Below, piece after piece: positions 36,018-49,458 of a stretch of DNA of 64,000 nt. Within the stretch, counting starts at the first letter, position 1, and the number at the start of each line of letters is the position of its first letter. The notes under the pieces were generated by a model. It saw only the letters and a list, made by a program, of their open reading frames with translations. It did no database searches and was not told the DNA's origin. A program made the translations under genes and the position numbers. Source of the stretch: Schizochytrium sp. TIO01 (taxonomy: Eukaryota; Sar; Bigyra; Thraustochytrida; Thraustochytriidae); the NCBI GenBank assembly GCA_004764695.1, contig SMSO01000032.1, positions 8,514,668-8,578,667 on the forward strand, written 5' to 3'.

Positions 36018-37157
36018 GCTTTTGTTATTACCCACTTTAATTACAGGTAGTAGTAAGATTCTATTTCTCACTACTATTTGATTGTAATCATTGATATTTT
36101 TTCAGATTATAAGATAAAACAAAATAAAAAAAACTGGTAAGTGAAAATGGAAAAAGTAAAGGGAGCTATATACCAAATGATTAAAAGAGCTAGTTTCGTA
36201 ATCTGCGCGAATCGGTCTTCCTTCAGCCTCGCCTCAGGGCTCAGGAGTGGTGGCATGGGGCTGTGACGTCGGTGCAGATAGCGCAGAACCTACAATAACG
36301 GCAGTAATGAGAGTTGGTTTACCTCATCACGCCGTCGCAAAGATTTCTTACTCCTGATGGTACTCTATTTTCTATTTTACAACACGTCAACACGTCATGC
36401 GAAGTATAGATTGCTATATAAAGATGGATGACTATTCCGATCCCACAAAGTCGTTGCATTGAAAGAAAGACGATGGCTCATTTAGTTGCTTTGGTTTCTG
36501 GGTTTTCAACTGTTGGCTTTTTTACCAAAGAACCAAATCTTCATATTGTTGGTTAGCCGGGTCGCTCGTTCTGTTTGCCTGCTTCTCCTATTGGTGTTCA
36601 TCCTCCGACTTCTAAGGCTAATTTTGTCCAAACCACGAGCGAAGCAATGGTCAGCCCCGGGCTTGGGCGCTCGATCCCGATGAAAACAACGTCGAATGAA
36701 CCAGCTGCGCAATCATGCCTGATTAGCATCAGTGGTTTATTGAGTAGAAAAAAGCCTTCAATCTCACGATGAATCATTAACGACTTGTATTTTTCTTATC
36801 AATTTTTTTTTTTTGAGTATTGGCGTTTTGGGTGGTCCAGGCATATCAGAAAAGATCGAAGTTACCCAACCGTGGTATCATAGATCATAGATCAACAACA
36901 AACCCTGAGGACCCGGACCAATCGCTGGAGTTGGCGAACCGGCCAGCCTTGAGGTCGACCCGTCGGTATCGGCCAGAGGTATGGATGCTAAACGATAATG
37001 CAAGCAAAATACTTTCTGCTCCCCTACCAGGGCTACTGAGGTTCATGATGAGAAGATTATGAATTCGGAATATCATTTCTCAATTATTCTTCCTCTAAAC
37101 AGGTTTTTGTATGTGTGTAATATACTCTTTGTCTTTCTTTTCTTGCGTTTTATACTG

Positions 37158-37186
37158 GGAAAAGGAAAAAGAAAAAGAAAAAGAAT
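37158..37186. repeat. (GAAAAA)n hexanucleotide run
   Basis: About four to five GAAAAA units. Confidence 0.88.
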
Positions 37187-39800
37187 CGATTACTGTAAAG
37201 GAGTTCCGGAATGCGAAATGTAGGGGAAGGAGATTGCTGGTTATGCAAGTATTTCTGAAGCGCTTTTCTTCGGACAAGGGGCTCCTGCAACTGATCTTGG
37301 ACTAATAATGAATCTTGAACCTTCTGGATTCGTTTCGTCCTACCAAATTACGTCATTTTAGGTAGGTAAGTATATACTTTTTATAAAGTTTTGAAGGACA
37401 GTGGGCACTAACGAGATAATACATTGTACCTTAATACAGGAGTAGACCGAAAGCCTCGAACGGATGCGGAGAAGAAAATCTGTGCACTGCGTGGGACGGC
37501 ATCATTGCCAGTAGTGCGTTTTGTCAGCCGCCTTTTTTTTCATGAATGTATATGTCTTCTTACCACAAGTAGTTGTTAAAAAGTATTTTGAGGAAACGAC
37601 AAGGCATATATATTTCAATGAAACGAAATTTGGATTTGCGTTGTGAATGTCCCTTCTAATTAGACTAATTAGACATAGCCTTTGTGTACATTTGTCAAAC
37701 CTCAATTACCCCAAACATTTGAGACAAACGAAATAGGTTAACCTAGAATGCTTGCGTAATTTTTTTACGACTGTAAATGGTTTAATTGCTATCTAGACAA
37801 GGGAGCGGAGCCTATCGATAATTCGGCCTCCGCTTAAACAAAGAATGAGCTGCCCTTATACTTGCTGCATTTAATTCACGGTATGCATCTCTCCAACTCT
37901 ATATACTTGTAGGAGTGAAAGAGAAGCTGATTGCTCCAGCTGCTAATGGGATATATATATATCACTACTCTTGGTCTTAGTAGTACTAGAGTTAGTATTC
38001 TCTAATTATCTAATATGATACTGTCTGATGCTTTTTTCTTCTTACTTCTTTTTGAATTTAAAATCTTCACAAAGAGAGCAGACAATACGCCAGAAGTTGA
38101 AAACAAACACAGCATTGATTGACGAACTTCCCTTGATTGCTTTGTTTTCTAAAGATGAAAGTTTGTCGGGATACACTCAAAAGATTCATTTGATTTGTCG
38201 GACCCTACGAAGAGTTTACAAAGATTAAAACACTTTGCATGGGCATACTGAGTACCTATGAATTTGTTGTCTTTTTTATCTGCTCTGCCATTATGTTCCT
38301 CTGCAAAAAGTGGCGTGTGCTCCGCTGCTTGAACGAGGCTGCTTATGTGCTTTTAAACTATTAGCCTTTCTGGTTAAACTGTTGGTACCGTGAATGGACT
38401 GGGCGGAGAATGCAAACAGCAGCAGTTGCTTGTCGAGCCTGGCTCGAGGGTGCATGGCTGCTAGCTTCAGCAGGTTTCGTGAATCACCGTGATGGTGACC
38501 TAGGGACCATCTTATCTCGCACACGCTCAGAATATCATGAGCCTGACTGGCTGCTGGAGGTGGGGGAGGGTGAAGTTAAACCCCCAGATGCTCGGAGGTC
38601 ACCTTTATTGGTGGCGGCCAAAGAAGACTGTGACTACTATACACTTTGCAATTCTCGCTAGTTCGCCACTTCTTCTGGGCCTTGACGAGACTAGGCAGAT
38701 CAGGTGAAGAAGACAAGTTGTCTTAATTGCCCATTGTTTGTGATCATCACACGCTGCGCCATAAACTACCCACTTTCATCTTCAACTAGTTTCGACTGGA
38801 TGCTGCGAAGCACGTGGCATCATCGTTACCTTAGCTGGGCACCCTGGGCATGGCTGAAGAGTACAACTGTTCTTGTGAGTGAACTGGAATTGAGGCTTCA
38901 CCCATTGGAAAACTAGAAAACTAGTGCGAAGCAGCATAAAAGCGAGCGTGTGCCAGGTTTTCATGGAAACCTCGTTTTTCTAGCTGTAAGCTTTCGCGCC
39001 AGTATAAGTTCCTTCTAGCAAACTTTCTTTCTAACTGTTCCGCTAGCATCATGTAGGATTGGGGTGATAAATCATACTTGTTTTCAGATGGTCTGATGAA
39101 GCTGTGGCTACGACAGGTCTGGGCGCAAGGGAGCTCCGTAGTGACAGTAGCGGGACTAAATAATCGATTTCAGCTTGTGATGCGGATGTAGCTCCAAAGA
39201 GGCAAATCCAGCTTATATATATCATCGAGTACTGAAAAGGCGAGCTTTTCGTGTTTTTTGATGGGCTTCAGTAGGAAAAACTACTGTTATTGCGTAAGTA
39301 ATGAAACTAAAATCATTTTGAAAGGATATTCTAAAAGTAAAATTAAAGGGTAGTATTCGGAGTAGGAGCACATAATCTTGGTAGCAGATGTTTTTTTGTG
39401 GAATTTAAATAAGTTAAGGGTCTATTCCTCTCACCCTTCGAGCGAGTGTGCAACAATGATGCTGCTTCTGCTGGAAGCATGGAAAACTTAGAGGTGTCGG
39501 TAGTATCTCTAGTTGAAAAGTGATATATTTGAAGCTATCCTGTTCGACGTGTCTCAGACTTGAGCGGACTTTTAGCAGCTTGGTTCAATACGCGTTCCTT
39601 ATCAGAAGTGATTGTGAAAAGCATGGTCTTTAGTCCTCTGTTTGTAAAAAGCTTTTCTTCTGCTTCTCATGAGCGATGCACCCACCAAACTAACGCGGCC
39701 AGGCACCTTGCACTTGCGCGTGGCTTCTTCGCACGATTGCCAAGTTGCTGATACGGGAAGAGATGGTACTAAAATTTAATTTTTAAGCAAGATTATTTAT

Positions 39801-39828
39801 GCACCAGCACCAGCACCAGCACCAGCAA
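39801..39828. repeat. (CACCAG)n hexanucleotide repeat
   Basis: Four to five units of GCACCA. Confidence 0.92.
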
Positions 39829-42800
39829 CAAAGGCATTGACACAGAAGATATCATGGAAATAGGACTGTCTGTATTCACTTGCTACAAGGACACTCACTG
39901 TACAATGCCTTCTGAAGCAAAATCAGACCTTGTAACTTTTATGAACAGAAAATGTGGGAAAGAATTCCTTAGGTGAAGAATCCTTCTTACTAAATGACTC
40001 TCGTCTCATGTATATGTCCACTTTCTCCCAAATAGCACGATTTCGTTCGTGGGTAAGCCAGAACAACACGATTGAAGGTAGTACACGGGTAGTAAGGAAA
40101 TGAGCGCACGTTCAGTATCTTCATTTGGAGTAAGATGTGTGCTGGAAACGGACACAATGTGGGAGAGGGTAAATTGTGGAATTGTTTCCGTCTCCAGAGG
40201 ACGAATTCAAAGCATTCTATTTCTTAGCCATGAAAAACCTTAGCTATCCTAAAAGGATGTCGGCATCAGCAATGTATAATTAATATTTTGTAGACCTCAA
40301 TTCGGTTATGCAAGGGCATATTGCTATGTGAAGTTACTCATGATGCGGGGTCCGAGTGCTTTACATCGCGAGGCATAGATTCTCAATCCCATACTTTTAA
40401 AAAGCCTGTCATACTAATCAAGATGCTTCCAACTTCGGGCTGAAAGCTTGACTTTCCGAGCTGCCAGTCACCATAGTCCAAGTCGTTCGAGGGTGGTGCC
40501 TGCGTGTCATGACCTATTATTGTCAACCTGCTCCGAACTAGTGTAATTGGCCTTCAAAAAGATTATTTTTATTTAATTTACCATTGATCAAATATACTTT
40601 TAAAACGTTTAGACAGGGGAAAAGGTGTTAAAAAGAAGACTTGGCAAGCAGTCCAGCTTGCGCGTGCCAAACTAAGCGGTCCAGCTACAAAGCATTATTG
40701 CCAAGTTTCACGAAAGTACATTTATCTGACCAAAAAACGCATCGAGTATCTCAATCAAATTCAAAAAGCTTATCTCTGAAAGGAAACAAAGTGTATAATA
40801 TTATTAACTAGCAAACTTGAACGACGAACTCTTCGAAGCACGGCAACTCGACTTATTCCTGGACAGAAAGCCTCCGCCAACCTTCTGTCGAAATTCAAAA
40901 CACATTAACCTTCTCATTAGCAATAAATGTTGGTCTGGCGGTAATAATATGACATGACCTGTACACCGTATCTTCACAATTTAATTGATTGATTATCGTC
41001 ATGGTTGTTTTGTTTTATGCATCTAAACATGGAATCCTGCGTTGATTTTAGCAATATTTGAGTGTCTGTGAGGGACGTAAAACTTCTACGTCTATCACAC
41101 TTAATAATTCTAAATTTACATATTGGTTTGTTTGAAAAGGAGTTTGCATGAGTAAGCGTTTGCTCTAATTTGCAAGAATGAACAATCCCAAGGAAAGTTC
41201 CACAGATTAGTGAAAATTTCTCAAGCTTCTGTGGGACGACTGTCGATACACATGGATTTTTAATTGCTCATCAAGGATTAACTCTACTTATTATGTGATT
41301 TGATTAAAATCTCCTATGTGTAGTTGCTGCAAATCTTAGCAGCTGGACCATGTCCAAATCTTCATACATGAAGCACCTCAAGGCTTTTTCAGAAAACGCC
41401 GGAACAACATCATCATCAAGGTACTACCCGGAACGTCGAGCGTGTGCTATGTGCAGACCCAATGCAGAGCCAGCCCGAGATCCCCAGAACCCAAGCATTG
41501 AGCCTGCTCGAGAAAAACTATTCGTTTCTATTAAATTATAATATCATTACACATGTTCCTTTAATGACTCTACTATAAAGTACTACTAGTAAAGTATGTG
41601 CGTATATTTCCTTCTTAAAAAATAAATAAAAATCATAACGTTAAGAGTATCTATAAATGGATAGGACTGCTCTGAAAAGCTATGCGACAAGCACCCACTG
41701 GTAGGGCGCACGCCAACTCCTGCGAGCTTTCGGAAACGCAATGTAATAGTTTTAAAGTTGTGTTATCAGAGTTCTGCATACTGTAAACAGTTAAGTAGGC
41801 ACAGCTTGGTTGCATTAATCAAGATTGGCAGTAAATCGCTGCTCAATCGTAACGCTCTCGTAATGCAAAGTGGTAAAAGAAGATAGGCTACAGCCAGAGA
41901 CAGCAACTTAAAGAATCAAGCCAGCAAACCCAGCACTTTCTTAATTCAGCCCTTTTTACTATTGCACCTTATGACATGAACGAAGAAATCCTCGAAGAAG
42001 ATGAGAACTCCCTATTGTGAATCTTGATGTTTATAGAAAGACACTATAAATTCACTTTTAAAGCATCGGCGGGTGGCGAAAAAGAGTCTAGTTGGATTGA
42101 TTCATCAAATGCGAGAGCTTGAGCTAAATCGTACCATAATTTTGGAATATATGGATAAGATTTGAAGACGGCTCTTTATCTTATCAACATCAGATATAAT
42201 CATTTCTCAGAAAATGATTCATTGTAAGTCCTCTATCTTTTTCTCGGTTTTAAAGAAGCATAGCCTAAGCAGAGCAGAACAAAAAGAAAACGAACCGTCA
42301 AGCAAACAGATGGCTGGATATATCAGACACTTTATTAGTTCATATGGAGCGTAGCAAACTCATTGAAGAATAACCAAACGGTATTCTGTTCTTAAATACG
42401 GTCATGGAATATGAATCTTTGCATATTTATTTGACATCTCAAATAAGCTAAACTACAACGCAATTCTTTGCTGTTACTCCAACTACATTCTTTTACGACT
42501 TCAACTTTTTCAAACAACAAGAAAACGAAATTTCGTGATCATTTGTAATGGGACAACTCGAAGTTCGAGGTGTAGTTCTATGGGTAGCGCATGGCGGACT
42601 TCAGATAAAATTATCTGGATGCTCTCTTGCATATATAAATAAAGCACATTTCATGTATTAAAATCACTCTGCAGGCCCATTGCTGACGAGCTGACTCTTT
42701 CGGATCATGTCATCTCTGACACTTGAACGCATGGGTCTTGTATTTACTTTAACTTTGTCCTCATGGCCTAAAAACCCTCTAAGAATAGTAAAATTTTGTC

Positions 42801-45800
42801 AAGTGTAAGTTCTCCCATTTGCCTTTCATTCACTTGGATCACTCTATACTTGAAATGCCATATACAACAGGACAGAGCTATAATTGCTTTTTTAATTTAC
42901 GCTTTTTATAATACCCAGTATTTTTCATTCGTATTAATATATATAATGAAGAGCTATGAAATAAAAACGAGTCACTCACTCACACTCCCTCATCACTCGC
43001 TCATTTCCCCCATCTCTCACTCCCTTTCTTCCTCTAGTCCTTCCTTACTTCCAATTGGCGCTAAAATCCGTCATTCTTCCAACTTGCCTTTCACTGCCTT
43101 CCTTCCTGTCTTTAGTACTGCCTCCTCCCCATTCAACATTAAAACTGCTTTACTTTTTAGACTCTTTTTTTAAATAAATTTTATTAGAAGGTATACTATC
43201 AATTTCGGCCAGATCACTTTGAATTCTTTTTTAATTAAAATAGTTTATAATTATTAACATTATCATATGTTTTCTGAGGTACTGGTATCTATGAAGACTT
43301 GCAAGAACTGCGTCTTCAAGATTCCGTGGAGACTAAGATTATGCAAACTTTTGCATCCACTGCTCACCCCAAGCACTGTAGTATGATTCTCTTTGCTGTG
43401 AGCCTTCTCTGAGCTCATATGATGATCGTTCGAATCAGCTATTCTTTTCATAGAGAGACTAAAACCAGGAAGAACAGGATGGAGAACAAAAAGAACGAAA
43501 GACAGGCTTCAAACTGGCAAAGTGAAATGGCGAGAAGAGACCGCGTTTGCAGATTCGCCAGCTTAGCACCGCAGTAATTTCCCGCTGCTAGCTGACACCG
43601 CAGAAGAAAAACTCAAGCAGGTCACCACAAATTTATATAGGAGTTTCCGCTTTCTCTCTCAATGATGTAGTGTGATCTAGCGTATCCTTCTCATACTGCG
43701 TTGCTCTGCTTGCTTTAACTACTGCTATCTTCAATTTATTTTATATCGGACGCACTTTTGGACCGCGACCCGAAATCACAGACTTGCGCGGATTGGTAGG
43801 TGATTATGCGTTATGAGTGTATTTCGACTGCTTGGTGAGAAACTAAGATGAAAATGACGCTTGTGTCAGTTGCTTGTTTGAATCGTATCAGAACAGCGAA
43901 CTACCGTGCAACCTAAGCACATTATTACTGCCACTCTCGTCGAAGAGCCTGTTTCGACGGATTCCCATTATACTAGGCTATTCTATGATTGTAAACTAGC
44001 ACCAGGAGTATAAGTTATGAATTGATTGATCTTGATACAAAACACGAAATAGATCCGTGAATTTCCGTATTTAAGTGCAGGAATAATGACTTGGAGGCTG
44101 GTAAGGAGTTAACGTTCCTACCGCCATTCAAACAAGTTCACTTGCTATACACGTGTTGCCTGTATTCCTCAATTCGATTGATTGTTAAAACACAAGAATA
44201 GATCATCATGCTTGAGGGTGCAAAACTGAAAGGTCACCGATGGAGATGAAGAGGTGACAGCAAGAACAACACTGCACGCATCATTGTAGAAGTAATTATT
44301 TCAGTTTGATCCTCGAAATGGCAAAAAAGAGAACAGATTTCTTGGTAGCTTATTTTAAGACTGGAGCGTAGATGGAGCAGGTACAGGGTGACAGAGAATT
44401 TTCCGTCGGGTATGCACAGCGTCATACCATGACTCTTGGGAGTCTGAGCTCGGGGACCGTGTTTCTAAACAGACCCTTATTAGCAACCTTAACGTATGGA
44501 CCAATATATATGATAAGGACAATGTCTTTTACTTATAATCTATTGTTTTTTTAATTATTTGAATGTAAGCCGATTAAGTATCTGTTTTTCTTACATTTCC
44601 TATCATATATCATAACTTGCTTGTTCTTATTAATCCAAAATCAAACAATTTTTTTTTGGTCCACTGACTGGCAAAGTGCCTGGCTGACGGCCGGGTCTGG
44701 TGTGGGTACGCATTGGGAAGATCAGCTGAGCTATGCAGAGCTTTAGTACTGATTAAATAAATCAATAAAGTAAATAAAGTATTAAAAATAAAAGTAAAAA
44801 AGTACAAAGTTTTAACTTTTCAAAATACTGAACTAGCGCTTTTACCATTATTTTAAACAATAAATAAATAAAAGATCATCAACCTCAAAACGAGAAGTTG
44901 AAAAGAGTAAAAAAGTAGTACCTAACTACTATGTTTAAGGCCTTCAAGTGGAGGATCGCAAGAAGAACAAAGTTGAAAGAAATTAGGCACCGAGGACAAT
45001 AGAGTAGCGATGCAAAAGCAGCAGTAGCGCACCTGCCTACGACCAGTTATCATCCATTTGGTATAAAGAAAGTCGTTCCTCCACCCGAAAAAGGTAAACA
45101 TTGCGCTCTTTTACTCATAAAAATAGGCAGGTTTTCAATTTAGAGAAAGAAGAAACATTAAGTTAGAAAGCCACCTTGGCGGTAATATATTCTCGACTCT
45201 TCAGTTCCATTTATGCAGTTTTAAGGGGGAAATGTTTCCTACTTAAAAGTCTTTTTTTAAAAGACCTCCTCATCTTCGATCATTGGATCGCGAAGAAGAG
45301 CCTGGAGTAGCGGCCGCAGAAAACTCATTGTAGAAGGGGGAAAAAATCCCATGCTTTTTTTTTCTTTCAATGAGGCGGCGAACAGAGAGATAGAGAGGAT
45401 TGATCCATGAGGGGCTAAAGCTGTGTCATTTGTGCTTACCAACACTGAGCACGGACTCTAGGCAAGCACTCGAGGTGAAGTCCCCCCACTAAGTCGGAGA
45501 TGTGGCACACCAAATATGCTCCGATACAAGAAAGGGCAGTGCAGCGAAGCACAACACCTAGAATCACTTTTCAGGCTCATGATTTGCTGTAAAAGACATA
45601 GGTTTTGCTCTGATTGTATACTCTTAGCACGTCTTAATGAATGGGCCTCTTCGATTTGGCAGTCCCTTCTGTTATCCATGTGCCCATACCGCTTCTTTTA
45701 GAACAGCCAAACCTGGTTCGAATGCTTAGTAAGCCCTTCTTCAGTTGACCTCATCTAGGAAATACTACGAATTTTAAAGTTTAAAAAGATGAACCAAGAT

Positions 45801-46179
45801 CATATTCCATTTAGTTTTATTTTACTTTCAACTTTTCATAAGAAAATTATTTGTTTGGTTTTGCTCAATGGAGAAAGAATCAAAATTAGAGAGACAACTC
45901 GATGAACTATGCAAGAACCTACCAAAGCAGGACGCCAAGCAATTGAACGTAGACGGCGTCGCCTGAAAGCTTACTAAATGAAAGCCTGGGTATTCGTTTC
46001 CATACGATGATGCTTCGTGTGCCTGTGCTGACTAAACTGACTTCTGGCCTTGCCTCCACTCTTAGGTACCACGTCTCTTCTGCTGCTTTTGCAGCGCCCG
46101 GTTCGAAGCCCAGCGTCTCTCCTTTAGTTGACGCACGGGTCGATTCCCACTGTCAAAAGTACTTCATGTTTATTTAACT

Positions 46180-46182
46180 TTT

Positions 46183-46214
<32 letters not shown>
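46180..46214. repeat. (TTTC)n tetranucleotide repeat
   Basis: About eight TTTC units, the same motif class as the GAAA tract at 24415 but in the opposite orientation. Confidence 0.95.
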
Positions 46215-47387
46215 TTAATTAAAAAGAAAAGAAAAGAAATACTATTATTCTTCAAGTCTTTTTTGGAGTTAGCATTATTCGGAGTTAGCAGTTAGGGTTT
46301 TTTTGCTTTTAACCCAAAGTCTTTACGAGTTTATTCTCTCTTTCTTTTCTTTCCAAAATAATAATTCCATTCGAGGTCTTTCTCTTTCATTTTCCTTTTT
46401 CTTTTGTTTTTGCAATAATCTTCCAAAGACTAGTCACAGTTAGGGGTGTTGTACGGTGACAGGATTTTAGTTGGAGTTTCCACTTTCGCAAGGCACTTGC
46501 TTTTTCAAAGAGAAAAGAAGGAAGAAGGGGATCGATCTGTAAAATATTCTGCAACTCACGCGTTGGAGAGGGGAACTTTGCGATACTCAATTTGGTGCGC
46601 GAGAGGAAGGAAGAAACAAGCAACCAGCGAGCCAACGAACGAACTAACGAACGAATGCTTTAACTTCCCTAGATGTTAATATAGTGCAAGTAAAATCGTT
46701 TTTTTAGTTCTTACGGAAATTTTAATTGACAAAGTAAGGACCTTTTTGTTTGTTTTTATTTTTGTTTTTAGGATAAAACAAAAAAGCGCATTGTCGAAAA
46801 AACAAACAAACAAACAACAAACTCGCGGAGCCTTCAGGCTTGCGGAATCAGCAGCTCGAGCTTGGAGTCCAGCACCGCTCATCGTTGCCTGCTTGCCACA
46901 GGAACAGCAAGGAAGCGAGGGCCTGGAGGAGAGACCGCTGTTCTATCCTCTGTCATCCTCACGGCGTCCTCACGGTCACCAAACGCCAAACGGAGCTCGA
47001 GCAAATCAAAGCGCTCGCTTTACTCGCTCTGTTGAATTCGTTTGTAAACAAGGCCCTCATCTGTCTTTCTCCCTTCTGTAAGGTTGAACTCACGGCTTGC
47101 TCAGTTTGAAGGCTAGCAAACCCCAAACACATAGAGCTCCGAGGCGGTGCAGCCGGAGTTAGTCACACAACCTTCTTACTGCTTATATCAATTGAAGGGC
47201 CAATTCCGCATACTCTACGATTACACATTGCATTGACATCATTTTGAGACGCAGGTGGGATCATCATCTGTGAGGCCAGAAGCTGTAGACCTACATTCAA
47301 ACTCAAGCCACGTCTTGACCGTGCCTACCAAAGGCCGGCATTTGACTAGAGTACAAAACGTCATCGAAACGAACCGCACGTGGGACT

Positions 47388-48035
47388 GTGGCGAGGTCCC
47401 GAAGCGCCCTCAAGAGGCGACGTCGCAACCCCGCCACGAGATCAGCCTCTGCCATTTCAGAGCAAGTCAATTCTCGCAAATTTGCCCCGAGACAATTAGA
47501 GATTAGAAGCAGCAGCAGTAACAGTAACCGCAACAACAACATGGCAGAACTCCACCAGAGATCCAGCTTGAGAAGCCACGTGGTTTGCCCTGCATTCACC
47601 ATGCCATTACCACCCTCATCTAAATCTGTCTTTGAAACCGCCAACTTCGCAACAGCAACATCCATGGAAGCCTCCTCTCCAAGGCCACTATCGAGGACGA
47701 AGGCGATGGTCTTGCGGCGTACTGAGGCACAAAAAGCCCAGTTGCAGAGCCAAAACTCTCTGCAAAGGTTACACGACTCTCAGCAATCTAGTAACAGTGC
47801 AGGGTCAAGCAACGTTAACCTTGGTTACTTTGAGGAGGGACTTCAACAGCAGGACCAGAGGCGCCGCCGTCCGAGAGTATACCGCGCGAGGGCAAAAGCC
47901 TGTCTGAGCTTGCCCTATGTTCATAAAGAAGGCGACAAAGTCACCGTGTACTCTTCCTTCGATAGCTACAAACAGCAAGAACAAGAAGACGTACCGGGCA
48001 AACAGAGCCATTCAGACAAGTCTTCCAAATTATAA
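47388..48035 (+). CDS. Small basic Ser/Gln/Arg-rich protein of unknown function
   Basis: An open frame of 215 codons; a second in-frame ATG at 47541 (MAELHQRSSLR) would give 164 residues and follows a CAA/CAG-rich leader. I prefer 47541 because the stretch before it is Arg/Ser and Asn low complexity. The protein has no recognisable domain, signal peptide or membrane helix. A Gln/Ser-rich middle is followed by the basic patch QRRRRPRVYRARAK and a Ser/Lys-rich end. Its codon texture resembles that of the neighbouring fructose-bisphosphatase gene. It lies 1.4 kb upstream of that gene on the same strand. It could be a real orphan gene, one exon of a larger gene, or chance in a GC-richer stretch. 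Confidence 0.45.
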   Translation: MARSRSALKRRRRNPATRSASAISEQVNSRKFAPRQLEIRSSSSNSNRNNNMAELHQRSSLRSHVVCPAFTMPLPPSSKSVFETANFATATSMEASSPRPLSRTKAMVLRRTEAQKAQLQSQNSLQRLHDSQQSSNSAGSSNVNLGYFEEGLQQQDQRRRRPRVYRARAKACLSLPYVHKEGDKVTVYSSFDSYKQQEQEDVPGKQSHSDKSSKL

Positions 48036-49458
48036 ATCTGACTGGTTAGTTTCCGTGATTGCTCATGTGGCCTGCAACGAGCATTAATCTACCATTCACG
48101 ACATGTCTTTAGACAGAGCAAGCAAGTTAATGACTCTCTCATATTCGGGAGGATTGCCTTCTTTCCGTATCTGCTCGCTGATGTTTGCTCTTCGTGTACT
48201 TCATTTCTCGCTACATGGTATCAGGGAGAAAACCCATCGCTTATCATACTCCAGCCTAAATCACAAGCTCCAGGTAGCACCTGCTTCACACGGTTGCTTC
48301 CTCGCACCCAATTTTGTTCCACAATGTGTTCATCTGTCCTTTGTTGTCACACACGAGATCGCCATATTCGTGCACGCGCCTCATGTAGAATGAGGTGCGA
48401 TTGCATCAAAGATCACCTTGTGCGCTCTTCACACTAATTTTTCAAGACTCTTGTATACCACTTACACTACTTATACATCGTGGTTTAAGGAGTACACGCA
48501 TGCCCAGAAGTTTCTGCTCTTATTACAAAAATATCACGATCGAGCTTCATCTTCTGAGGTCGCGTCAATTTCCTGGGCTTTGTATTGCGCAGCTATCGTG
48601 CAATGTCGCTTTGTTTCTCTTCTTCACAAACAATTGTACGTAGGCCCGTTAACTTGTTAGCTTGACTTATAAGCGCCATATAGATTCTGAGTCAGTGTCA
48701 GGTCAGTTGCTGATTTGCATCGCTTGGTATTTCACAAGCAATAGTCACCTAATGTAGCCAAACTTTACAAATAACCCTTTGTGCTAATCTATTTCTATAA
48801 TCTTTTACTTTCAGTCAGCTTCTACTCGTACTAGGTTCAACAAAAGTGAATAATTATCTCTCAACAGCTCCCCAGCCTGAGCACGGCACAGATCTGAAGT
48901 ACATTTATTGATTCACAGAAATGAAATTTGCAGATACACGTCCATGTGAAGGTCTCCTCTAGCCAGCTCCGCCATCGTTTATAATAAACTATATCGAGCA
49001 CGAATAATTCATATTTGTATGAAAAACCTAGCTTTGCGAACTTTGATAACCATTTGTGAGCAATATCTTCAAGCATCATCTCCTCCAATCCGCTGCTTGA
49101 AGGTTTCATGCGCAGATTTGTACCACCTTTCTTCATGAAGAGGAGCCTAGTACTCCCTGTTACAACTACTACTAGTACCTTACTATAGGAGCAGCAGTAC
49201 TAGTTGGAGCAGAGCGACGGACCTCTATTGCCTATTTACAAAAAACAATAGGAGTGAAGAATTGAAGATCAAATAAGGCTGACGCGCAGGAGCTGCGCGA
49301 GTAGAGACCATATTGAAAACATCTTCACTCAAAGAAGCTCTGAGTAGAATCGTGACGTTGGATTCCGAGCCTAGCACGCGCTGCAAAGGACTGACGTGAA
49401 GGCTCATTAGAGCTTTTGTAGACGAATAGAGAAGTGCAAAACCACGGAAAACTAGACA
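48036..49458. other. Intergenic upstream of the fructose-bisphosphatase gene
   Basis: About 1.4 kb that must hold the FBPase promoter. ORFs at 48103-48393 (+) and 48861-49136 (-, 91 codons) have no recognisable domain. CTAGTA/TACTAG words cluster at about 49148-49205. No core promoter motif is identified. Confidence 0.5.

Larger units (their letters stand above)
34990..46839. other. Gene desert segment, AT-rich, with scattered simple repeats
   Basis: About 12 kb without a recognisable intact gene. It contains a possible relic at about 35580-36017 (listed separately), a GAAAAA run at 37158-37186, a CACCAG run at 39801-39828, a pyrimidine-rich CTCA/TTCC stretch at about 42969-43055 and a TTTC tract at 46180-46214. 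ORFs such as 38410-38661 and 45458-45679 lack domains and are compatible with chance. Confidence 0.45.

Noticed and set aside
45640-45730. tRNA gene suggested by GGTTCGAATGC
   Set aside because: The flanking bases do not pair as a T-arm and no cloverleaf can be drawn.
46080-46160. tRNA gene suggested by a GGTTCGAAGCC box-B-like string
   Set aside because: No T-stem pairing, no matching box A and no acceptor stem.
7358-47387. Intact transposon or retroelement in the desert
   Set aside because: I found no reverse-transcriptase, integrase or transposase motif and no clear terminal repeats by eye.
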